Shown: positions 1 to 6,748 of the stretch, in pieces
Layout: the number at the start of each line of letters is the position of its first letter
Position numbering within the stretch: the first letter of the stretch is position 1
From: Alteromonas sp. LOR
Lineage (GTDB): Bacteria > Pseudomonadota > Gammaproteobacteria > Enterobacterales > Alteromonadaceae
Reading direction: 5' to 3'
Length of the DNA stretch: 64,000 nt
Assembly (NCBI RefSeq): GCF_000753865.1
Contig: NZ_JQFW01000015.1
Coordinates: 677,916-741,915 of the forward strand
The notes under the pieces: model-generated
What the model was told of the DNA's origin: nothing
Seen by the model: the letters and a program-made list of their open reading frames with translations, nothing else
The model's database searches: none
Program-made: the position numbers and the translations under genes

Positions 1-230
1 TGGTGAATGAGTATATTCCTCCTATCCAAAATTTTATTGATAGGCTTAATAGCTATACTGAGTTAAGCATTAACACCTGTTCCACCAGTACTCAGGTCAC
101 TGGTGATTATACAAAGGTGATGGAAATTTTAGGAAAAGAGATGCAACGGACACACGAGGAAGTAGGGCAGGCGATCTTCGTCGCCAAATTTCTTAACTTT
201 GATGCAATGCAATCAAGAAAGTCGTCGTAG
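1..230 (+). CDS. YkoF-like thiamine/HMP-binding protein, C-terminal fragment
   Basis: The gene is cut by the window edge; about 76 C-terminal residues remain. The readable part (IPPIQNFIDRLN, then STSTQVTGDYTKVMEIL, then QAIFVAKFL) follows the ferredoxin-like alpha/beta pattern of YkoF-type proteins, which bind thiamine or its HMP moiety in the cytoplasm. That family assignment is from recall of the pattern and is moderately secure. The stop codon overlaps the GTG start of the PnuC-family transporter by one base (TAGTG), so the two genes are translationally coupled. The neighbours (PnuC/PnuT family, APH-fold kinase) fit a vitamin B1 uptake operon. The GTG at 3 is probably internal, because family members extend further upstream. 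Confidence 0.6.
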   Translation, partial: VNEYIPPIQNFIDRLNSYTELSINTCSTSTQVTGDYTKVMEILGKEMQRTHEEVGQAIFVAKFLNFDAMQSRKSS

Positions 231-868
231 TGGACGGCTTTCTTTCTGATTTTATTGCCCAAATAGCGGGCACCTCTCCATTAGAGTGGGTGGCCGTTGT
301 GCTCGCTCTAGGGTATGTGCTGCTTGCCGCAAAGCAAAACAGTTGGTGCTGGGCGTGTGCATTTGTGAGCACTGGCATTTACACCTGGTTATTCTGGCAA
401 GTCACGCTTCCCTTTCAAGCTGCCTTAAACCTGTTTTACATGGCAATGGCCGGCTATGGATACTATCAATGGTCGAAGGGCAGCACAGCAGACGGGCAGG
501 TTAAGCCTGTGCGTTCATGGGCCCTGTGGGTTCATTGTTTAATCGTGCCTGCTATGCTGCTGCTTGCGTGGGCGTTAGCTCAAGTTGCGGGCTCACAATT
601 TATTAGCGATTACTTACTCTTAGATGCCAGTATTAATTTACTCAGTGTTGTTACTACCTTTATGGTTGCCCACAAAATCTTACAAAATTGGGTGTATTGG
701 TTTTTTATCAATTTGGCTTCGGCCTATTTATATCTACAGGTAGGGTATGCGTTATCTGCATGTCTTTTCCTAGGGTATGTGGGTTTTTCTATATTTGGTT
801 ACTATCAATGGTTCTCCCAATGGAAAGCGCAAGATGACAGACAATCAACTGCTACAGCTGTTACATAA
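230..868 (+). CDS. pnuC: PnuC/PnuT-family vitamin transporter
   Basis: This is a 212-residue polytopic inner-membrane protein with about seven hydrophobic segments. It has the internal duplication of the PnuC (SWEET-like fold) family: a GYGYYQW element near residue 82 recurs as FGYYQWFSQW near the C-terminus, and each half carries a W-rich helix. PnuC members carry nicotinamide riboside; the PnuT subgroup carries thiamine, with substrate trapped by phosphorylation in the cytoplasm. The YkoF-like neighbour and the downstream APH-fold kinase make thiamine the likelier substrate here, which is an inference. The start is GTG, overlapping the upstream stop codon. The gene overlaps the next start at 834 by 35 bases. 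Confidence 0.85.
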   Translation: MDGFLSDFIAQIAGTSPLEWVAVVLALGYVLLAAKQNSWCWACAFVSTGIYTWLFWQVTLPFQAALNLFYMAMAGYGYYQWSKGSTADGQVKPVRSWALWVHCLIVPAMLLLAWALAQVAGSQFISDYLLLDASINLLSVVTTFMVAHKILQNWVYWFFINLASAYLYLQVGYALSACLFLGYVGFSIFGYYQWFSQWKAQDDRQSTATAVT

Positions 869-1769
869 GCCTCTAGGGCTGTCTGCTGAGGCAAGTTTGT
901 ATCGCTGTCCTGCAGGGGCGGTTAACCATGTGTATCATTTGCGGGATGCTAACCTTAGCGCGGCGGTAAAATGGCTTGGTGACGATAACTTCAGTGGCGT
1001 AAAACGACGTGAGCAATTTGTGCTGCAGCAATCCTTATCGCGTTTAGGCGCTGCGCCAGAACCCATTTGGTTGAGTGCTGACGAAACAATTTGGGTAGAG
1101 CTGTGGGTAGATTGTGACGCCAATCAGATAGAACAGGACAACAGTGCTCAAAAGAGCTCTGTGCAGAAAAACTATAAACAGGCAAATAGTCAACCAGAGG
1201 CGTTAACACCTCAGCAAATGGCGCAGGTGTTAGCACAGCTTCATGCATTACCTGTTAGCGGTCATCCTTTAAATCTGTATGAACGTTGGCAGCATTATCT
1301 TGAAGTGGCAAACATTACATCGACAAGTGCTTTATTCGATAAAGTGTGTGAGCTGAAACACCACGTTATAAATAGCGAAAGAGAGTATTGTGGCGACTCT
1401 GATGCCGAAAACAGAAGCAATGATAGTGTTGGTGAGAGCGACATCGTTATTTGCCACAACGATTTATTGAGAGCTCATGTATTAAAAGCGACGGCCACAC
1501 CCCCTCTTCTGATTGATTGGGAATACGCTGCCATTGGCAATCGCTATTTCGATTTAGCATCATGTTGTTTAATCAATGGGTTTACAGATGCCGAAAGCCT
1601 TCAGCTAGTTAACACCTACGCCGATGAAATGGGCATTTGCCCACAAAGGGCATTGTCGCAGCATAAGTTGTTCACTGACATCGTGGATGTAACCAACGCG
1701 TTATGGCGCGCAGCAATGGATGCGACAGCGAATAATGAGACACTTTTGAATGAAAATTCAACGCATTGA
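834..1769 (+). CDS. APH-fold kinase, probable thiamine kinase
   Basis: This 311-residue cytoplasmic phosphotransferase of the APH/choline-kinase fold probably phosphorylates the vitamin brought in by the adjacent transporter. The ThiK-type signature is visible: a catalytic loop CHNDLLRAH (His208, Asp210) and the metal-binding LIDWEYAAIGNRYFDLAS. The ATG at 834 starts the conserved protein; an in-frame start at 777 lies deep inside pnuC and is less likely. The Brenner motif H-x-D-x4-N ends in His215 instead of Asn, at a position that normally helps hold Mg2+. A low-complexity stretch rich in Gln, Ser and Lys (about residues 100-125) sits between the lobes. Choline kinase or a homoserine kinase-like role cannot be excluded. 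Confidence 0.75.
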   Translation: MTDNQLLQLLHKPLGLSAEASLYRCPAGAVNHVYHLRDANLSAAVKWLGDDNFSGVKRREQFVLQQSLSRLGAAPEPIWLSADETIWVELWVDCDANQIEQDNSAQKSSVQKNYKQANSQPEALTPQQMAQVLAQLHALPVSGHPLNLYERWQHYLEVANITSTSALFDKVCELKHHVINSEREYCGDSDAENRSNDSVGESDIVICHNDLLRAHVLKATATPPLLIDWEYAAIGNRYFDLASCCLINGFTDAESLQLVNTYADEMGICPQRALSQHKLFTDIVDVTNALWRAAMDATANNETLLNENSTH

Positions 1770-1810
1770 GTGTAAATTAAGCATGAGAGCAGGGCAGCTA
1801 ACAAAAAGTC

Positions 1811-1838
1811 TTTACCTTTTAATTGTCATACGTATAAT
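1811..1838 (+). promoter_or_regulatory. Promoter of tRNA-Trp
   Basis: A TTTACC -35-like hexamer (1811-1816) and a perfect TATAAT -10 (1833-1838) are separated by 16 bases. Predicted transcription starts near 1845, just ahead of the mature tRNA 5' end at 1851, so the leader would be very short. Confidence 0.65.
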
Positions 1839-1850
1839 GCACAGCGCGCT

Positions 1851-1927
1851 AGGGGTGTAGTTCGAATTGGTAGAACAGCGGTCTCCAAAACCGATGGTTG
1901 GGGGTTCGAGTCCCTCCACCCCTGCCA
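1851..1927 (+). tRNA. tRNA-Trp (CCA anticodon), CCA encoded
   Basis: A complete cloverleaf is readable. The acceptor stem AGGGGUG pairs with CACCCCU (1917-1923), followed by discriminator G and an encoded CCA (1925-1927). The anticodon loop CUCCAAA carries CCA at 1885-1887, and the T-loop contains GGUUCGAGUCC. The sequence closely matches E. coli tRNA-Trp as I recall it. The outermost anticodon-stem pair (1878/1894) is G-A rather than Watson-Crick. No clear terminator follows. It stands alone here rather than in a tuf/secE cluster. Confidence 0.97.
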
Positions 1928-2165
1928 CTTTCCCTCTGATTTATTTCTGGTTACTCTTTTACAAATTCTCGTAGAGCCTCGAACCTTAATGTAATTCCCT
2001 TTTATTCCTTGTTATTTAGTTCCCCATTTTTAATGTTTTCCAATTGTGCAAAGTCTGTGGAATACGATTAGTCATTCAATATCTCACGTCATTGCAGTAC
2101 ACTACGGATACGTTTCTACTACGCTATTTCTGCTTAAAGCATTAATCTAATTTGCCGGTATTATT

Positions 2166-2780
2166 ATGCTCATTACGCCTTATCAACACGCTGTTTTGCA
2201 AGAGATGGGTATTCCCGTTTGGATATCTAAAGAGGCATATTTTGCCGCACAAAATAGTAAAGAAGGCAATGGGGCTAATAAGAATACGGGCGGTGAGAAT
2301 ACAGCTAAATTGCCTTCTAGAGAAAATGCGCCTGCTCCAGTATCTAGCAAGCCTATTTCACAGCAAGAAAAGCAGTCGAGACTTGATCAGCTAAGAGCCC
2401 ATGTTGGTGGAGCGACTACTCATAAAGAAAGCCCACCCATTAAAGAAAACTCAGCCGCTAAAGAAAGCTCAGCCGCTAAAGAAAGCTCAGCCACCAATAA
2501 ACCACAGCCCACTCAAAGCGATACCAGCTCTCAGTCTCAGCCACTGGGTATACCGTTAAGTGCTAGTCAGAAAGTAGCAAGCGCAGCATGGCTTTCCGAT
2601 CTCACTTTAGCCTGCGTACAGCTAGGCCTCTCTTCGAGTCAGGTTAACGTATTCATTGGAACAACACTCAGTATTCGTAAAGACGCTATAGTTTTACCTG
2701 CACCGCCAACGCAGCTCAATACGCAGCAAAAACGAGATCTATGGCAGGCGTTAATATCAACTAGCCAAAATAGCGAGTAA
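2166..2780 (+). CDS. holD: DNA polymerase III psi subunit (HolD)-like
   Basis: This 204-residue protein lies directly upstream of rimI, the conserved gammaproteobacterial position of holD. Psi bridges the clamp-loader to chi and so to single-strand DNA-binding protein. The N-terminus YQHAVLQEMGIPVWISKE matches the psi signature (Q-x2-x-L-x-Q-x-G-I-x-x-W), the segment that contacts the clamp loader. The C-terminal third (about residues 140-200) resembles the psi globular domain. Between them is a disordered Ser/Lys/Glu/Ala-rich linker of about 100 residues containing four 18-bp tandem repeats, which makes the protein longer than E. coli psi (137). The sequence is fast-evolving, so the call rests on the N-terminal motif plus gene order. 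Confidence 0.7.
   Translation: MLITPYQHAVLQEMGIPVWISKEAYFAAQNSKEGNGANKNTGGENTAKLPSRENAPAPVSSKPISQQEKQSRLDQLRAHVGGATTHKESPPIKENSAAKESSAAKESSATNKPQPTQSDTSSQSQPLGIPLSASQKVASAAWLSDLTLACVQLGLSSSQVNVFIGTTLSIRKDAIVLPAPPTQLNTQQKRDLWQALISTSQNSE
2423..2494 (+). repeat. In-frame 18-bp tandem repeat in holD
   Basis: Four 18-bp units (2423-2440 degenerate, 2441-2458, 2459-2476, 2477-2494) with consensus TAAAGAAAGCTCAGCCGC encode the hexapeptide KESSAA repeated in the psi linker. The repeat keeps the reading frame. Confidence 0.9.
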
Positions 2781-2786
2781 GCACGA

Positions 2787-3248
2787 GTGCCAAACTTGAC
2801 GATTGTAAACTCGCATACGCCATTAGATTCTCTTCACGAGGCCCATCGCATTCACGAGTCTGTACAGGTGGAACCATGGTCTTTCGCTACTTTTGAAGAT
2901 TGCCTTACAGCACCTTATTACGGCGTATTCGCTTATCTTGAGGGAGAGGTTGTAGGGTTCGCCATTGTGCTTGAAGTGCTGTCAGAAGCCACGTTAATGG
3001 ATATTGCCGTAGACAAAAAAGCAAGAGGTAAAGGACTTGGTAAAGCGCTGCTTACCTTTGTACTGGAGCAATCTAAACGTCGCAGCATGGATGAGATGTG
3101 GCTTGATGTGAGGGAAAGTAATGAAGTTGCTATTTCCCTTTATAAACAACAGGGATTTTCCTATATAGATACAAGGAAAAATTACTATCCCACAGAAACA
3201 GGCAGAGAGAATGCTTTAGTTATGAAGTGGAGTAATGCTGAGCCGTAG
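2787..3248 (+). CDS. rimI: Ribosomal protein S18 N-alpha-acetyltransferase RimI
   Basis: This is a 153-residue GNAT acetyltransferase. RimI acetylates the N-terminal alanine of ribosomal protein S18 using acetyl-CoA. Visible family marks are the acetyl-CoA pyrophosphate loop KKARGKGLGKALL (about residues 75-87), the strand LMDIAVD before it, and WLDVRESNEVAISLYKQQGF, typical of RimI. The length equals the E. coli protein to within a few residues. The start is GTG at 2787, six bases after the holD stop, so the two genes form an operon. Confidence 0.9.
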   Translation: MPNLTIVNSHTPLDSLHEAHRIHESVQVEPWSFATFEDCLTAPYYGVFAYLEGEVVGFAIVLEVLSEATLMDIAVDKKARGKGLGKALLTFVLEQSKRRSMDEMWLDVRESNEVAISLYKQQGFSYIDTRKNYYPTETGRENALVMKWSNAEP

Positions 3249-3679
3249 AGATTGTCACAGCCCTTTGACTGAGCCCACTAGGCCTACAGGACTGTTTCGC
3301 GATTAAAATGCTTCCATTTAGCCCAAAACTCGTACAACAAAGATCAACACGCCCTAATTACAATCGCATTCGATAGCAAAGATGCTCGATTATGATGATG
3401 CAGTCCAAAGGTATCTTAGTCTATTAAGCTGTAACTAAAAGTTGACCATTTGGTCATATTCCGTTTTGCATTTTTCCGCCCTTCATTTCAATTAGGCTAG
3501 TTTTACCTTATAGTCGCGCTCTTTACAGATAATACCAGTGCACCTGCGGTAACACGCCGCGATGACGCACATTTTAAATCTCGCTGAGTGGGTAATTATC
3601 TATGCGGGCTGGTATAAGAGGTGCTCAATACCTCAGTGCGCAGCAACAGCGCAAATGTAGCCAATTGGATCTAATAACC
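3249..3679. other. Intergenic region with 14-bp palindrome
   Basis: There is no convincing gene in this 431-bp gap between rimI and the EamA exporter. It contains a perfect palindrome TGACCA-TT-TGGTCA at 3443-3456 preceded by TT, giving a -35-like TTGACC. I see no good -10 at the right distance. An in-frame ATG at 3602 could extend the exporter upstream but has no good family support. Confidence 0.5.
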
Positions 3680-4600
3680 ATGCAACACACTTCCACAATA
3701 GATAAAACCCAGTCTAAAGGCATTAAAATGCTTTTAGTTGCCGTGCTGTGCTTGGGGTTTAACTGGCCCGGAATGAAAGTAGGGCTTGAGATAGTTTCCC
3801 CGCTGTGGATGGTGAGTTTACGCTTTTTACTCAGCTTACCAGTATTAGCGCTTTTTGTGGTGTTAACCAAGAAGCGTTTACCTATGCTCAATCGAAAAGA
3901 CAGGTCCGTCATTCTTGTTGTCGCTTTTTTTCAATTTATTTTATCTATGGGCCTAATTACGGTCTGCCTCCAGTTTATTCCTGCAGGAACGGCGAGTATT
4001 CTCATTTACACCACGCCGCTTTGGATGTTGCTAATTGACACCTTATGGTACAAACAGCGTGCACCATCAAAGCGACTCATACTTACTGGTATATCCACTA
4101 TTGGCTGCGCAATGATTTTGTTTGCATCTGGTGAGTCGGGCGCACGCCTGCCGTTGTTGGGAATGTTAGTCGCCTCTGCGCTTTGGGCTGTAGCAATCCG
4201 CAGAGTGTCATTTCACAAGTGGCAAGGTAGCGTAATCGAGGCAGTATTTTGGCAGTTCGCCATCGCAGGAATTGCTATGGTGGGATTAGCCTTGGCTTTT
4301 GAACCTATCCCAGACTTTGCACTTTACACATGGGCAGACTGGCTTCTATTAACCTACATTGGTCCTGTGGCAACAGGATTGGGGTTTGGGTTAATGGTGG
4401 CTGCTGGGCCTAAGCTTCCTCCTGAAAAAATTGTGCTTATTTCTACGCTGACTCCAATAGTGGGCTATGTAAGTTCAGTGATTATTTTACAGGAAACCTT
4501 ATTGCCAATGGTGGTCGCTGGCGCAGTGTTGATGATTGCTGCACTGATAGTGAACGGGTTGTCACCGCACACGTTGAAAAAAGTGTTCCGGCTGCCCTAG
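3680..4600 (+). CDS. EamA/DMT-family inner-membrane exporter
   Basis: This is a 306-residue member of the drug/metabolite transporter superfamily with ten predicted membrane helices in two EamA repeats. The first begins at FNWPGMKVGLEIVSPLW and the second around LLGMLVASALWAVAIRR. Such proteins export amino acids or small metabolites; the substrate cannot be read from sequence. The start is uncertain: 3680 gives a short hydrophilic N-terminus, 3728 has the best ribosome-binding site (AAAGG seven bases ahead) but leads straight into helix 1, and 3602 is also in frame. The gene converges on the diguanylate cyclase with only seven bases between their stop codons. Confidence 0.85.
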   Translation: MQHTSTIDKTQSKGIKMLLVAVLCLGFNWPGMKVGLEIVSPLWMVSLRFLLSLPVLALFVVLTKKRLPMLNRKDRSVILVVAFFQFILSMGLITVCLQFIPAGTASILIYTTPLWMLLIDTLWYKQRAPSKRLILTGISTIGCAMILFASGESGARLPLLGMLVASALWAVAIRRVSFHKWQGSVIEAVFWQFAIAGIAMVGLALAFEPIPDFALYTWADWLLLTYIGPVATGLGFGLMVAAGPKLPPEKIVLISTLTPIVGYVSSVIILQETLLPMVVAGAVLMIAALIVNGLSPHTLKKVFRLP

Positions 4601-4607
4601 GCGCTTT

Positions 4608-6359
4608 TTACTCCCCCTTTTTGGCACGAACTATACAATTTCGACCTTTGTTTTTCGCAATGTAAAGGGCTTTATCTGCCCGTCTAAATGCGTCGACCAC
4701 ATCAGTTTGGCCTGTACACATGGTAAAGCCAATACTGGCACCCACTGTTCTATCCCCTAATTCTGAAAGAGAAAGCCCGTTGATGTCATCGTGTACGTTA
4801 TTGAGCATATTATAAAATGTATTGTCATCCATATCTCGCGCAATAATGGCAAACTCTTCTCCTCCAAAACGGCCCGCTAACAGGTTATCGCCATTAAGCG
4901 CGTCTAATGTGTTTGCAACCTTTTTCAATACAATATCGCCCACGTTATGACCAAAGGTGTCGTTAATGGTTTTAAAATGATCAAGGTCGATAAGCGCTAC
5001 CGCAATATTCCGGTCGCCTCCTACTAGGTCTTCAAAACTTGCGTCCACAAATAAGTCGACACTTCTTCTGTTTGGTAGGTTGGTAAGCGCATCTTTAGAT
5101 GCTAATTCAGCAAGCATTCTGTTTGACTGCTCGAGTTCTAAGGTTCTCTCTTTTACTAACGACTCTAAGATGGACGTTTGTTCGCTTTTCATTCGTGCCA
5201 CCTCCTTTTCTGCATCCCTTTCTTTTTGAAGTCGCTTTATCAAGTAATTGGAAGTTATTACTATCATGAACATGCAGGTCAGTAAGATCCCAGCCATGAA
5301 GGTGGCAACAGGGTCCCAGGTTGAGAGTGTATTATTGAGCGCGATAAGCACTAAAAACAAAGAGCTTACTGTTATGGGCAACATGGCAAGTGCAAACCGT
5401 TTTGCTATGTCTGACCCTCGCTTATGCTCCACTATAATTACCACAACAGAAATTATTAGGTAGGGAAAGAACAGTAAAACGGGAAGCCGTAACGCTAAAT
5501 CTAATCCCAAGGTTTGCCATACAGCGATACCAATAAGCGGCAGTAAATAGCAAAACCACTTGATAAATTTTTCACCGTAAATCTGTCTGCCTGGTCTTTT
5601 CAATACCGTTACTATCACCCCGAAGGCAGAAAGTAGCAGTGCGTAAATACTGACAGCGTAGCTGATATCATTAAGTTCAGGGGTTTGAGGCCATAGTATT
5701 TCAAACGCGTAACCGAACACTCTGAAAAACCAAAAGGTGGTTGCAAAGATAAAAACCGCGAAGCTTAAAAACGCAATTTTGCGCGTGGCAAAAAAGACCA
5801 AAAATGATAAGGCAGTCAATATGGCCATGGCACCAAAAAAGGCCATGTCTCGCTGTAGGGTATCGACATAGTCATTAATCACTTTCTCTGGTGTGGCAAG
5901 AGAGAAGTTGTAGCGAAGAATTTCACCCCGCATATGGCCGGTAAACGTCACGCTGCCATTAGCGGGCAATATTGATGGAAAGTGGTAATTCGGTAGGTTA
6001 ATCTCTCTTGTAGAAAAGGGGAGTGCATCACCTGTGTTCCATACCCGTCTACCGTCTGATACCTGTAGGTGTTTAATAGCAGGAAACGTAATATTGAACC
6101 ATACCGGTGTAGGTCTATTACTCTTACTTTTTACTTCTATTTTAAAGTGCAGATATTGACTGGGCTTCCTGTCTAAACCACTTGGGTCATCAACCCAATT
6201 TTCACGGCCGGTTAATACAGAGGTGTTAGATATGGCGAACTGTGCATGCTCAGTGAGTGCTAACTCTTCATTCGTATCAATGAAAATTACATTACTGTTT
6301 ACTGAAAAAACAAACACGCTGTAGAGCATGAATGTAAGAAACAGTTTCAACCTCACCAT
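4608..6359 (-). CDS. 7TMR-DISM sensor diguanylate cyclase
   Basis: A membrane sensor of about 583 residues that should make cyclic-di-GMP. In order it has a signal peptide, a periplasmic 7TMR-DISMED2-like beta domain (about 30-180), a seven-helix 7TMR-DISM membrane block (about 180-380), a short coiled coil (KERDAEKEVARMKSEQ...), and a C-terminal GGDEF domain. The active-site loop reads RFGGEEFAII (about residue 500), so it should be catalytically competent. The RxxD inhibitory site that normally lies five residues ahead is absent (GDNL instead), so product feedback is unlikely. The start at 6359 is preferred to 6368 because AAGGA lies eight bases upstream. The periplasmic domain of this family is thought to bind small ligands such as carbohydrates. 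Confidence 0.9.
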   Translation of the reverse strand: MVRLKLFLTFMLYSVFVFSVNSNVIFIDTNEELALTEHAQFAISNTSVLTGRENWVDDPSGLDRKPSQYLHFKIEVKSKSNRPTPVWFNITFPAIKHLQVSDGRRVWNTGDALPFSTREINLPNYHFPSILPANGSVTFTGHMRGEILRYNFSLATPEKVINDYVDTLQRDMAFFGAMAILTALSFLVFFATRKIAFLSFAVFIFATTFWFFRVFGYAFEILWPQTPELNDISYAVSIYALLLSAFGVIVTVLKRPGRQIYGEKFIKWFCYLLPLIGIAVWQTLGLDLALRLPVLLFFPYLIISVVVIIVEHKRGSDIAKRFALAMLPITVSSLFLVLIALNNTLSTWDPVATFMAGILLTCMFMIVITSNYLIKRLQKERDAEKEVARMKSEQTSILESLVKERTLELEQSNRMLAELASKDALTNLPNRRSVDLFVDASFEDLVGGDRNIAVALIDLDHFKTINDTFGHNVGDIVLKKVANTLDALNGDNLLAGRFGGEEFAIIARDMDDNTFYNMLNNVHDDINGLSLSELGDRTVGASIGFTMCTGQTDVVDAFRRADKALYIAKNKGRNCIVRAKKGE

Positions 6360-6748
6360 CGAAAACATCCTTTTAATATAATTTTCTACTATGTCTTTTT
6401 AGCACAAGAATGGATCCTAATCTTAACACTTTCAAATTAATACATGGCGTTGCATATAAATTGACCATGCCAATGCGTTAATGTTTTACCCTAATTTCCC
6501 ATATTCTTTCATAGGAATAAACGGTTTTAGTGTCAATAAGGTTAGGTGGCGGCGAGTAGAAGCAAGAGACAAGATTTCAACCCTGCCCCAAAAAAATCAG
6601 ACAATATCAGAAAACTGCAGGCTGACGTCCAAGATAGTAAAGGCAAAAATAATAAAGGCAAAAAAAAGCCCGAGAATATCTCGGGCTTTGACTACATGTT
6701 TATGTTTTAAACTTATGTTCTAAACGTGTTTTATAACACGGTTGAGTT
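6360..6748. other. Intergenic region, no gene seen
   Basis: This gap upstream of the diguanylate cyclase and downstream of the TonB receptor holds the receptor terminator (6661-6689). Two copies of an AATAAAGGCAAAA motif lie just beside it. A possible small reading frame at 6481-6723 has no ribosome-binding site or recognisable features and is not called. Confidence 0.5.
6661..6689 (-). terminator. Rho-independent terminator of the TonB receptor
   Basis: An 11-bp perfect stem, AAAGCCCGAGA (6665-6675) with TCTCGGGCTTT (6679-6689), has a 3-base loop. It is followed on the minus strand by a run of T. It lies about 60 bases past the receptor stop. Confidence 0.9.

Noticed and set aside
6481..6723. 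Possible 80-residue plus-strand protein
   Set aside because: No ribosome-binding site and no recognisable pattern; its end overlaps the terminator of the TonB receptor, so it is most likely chance.
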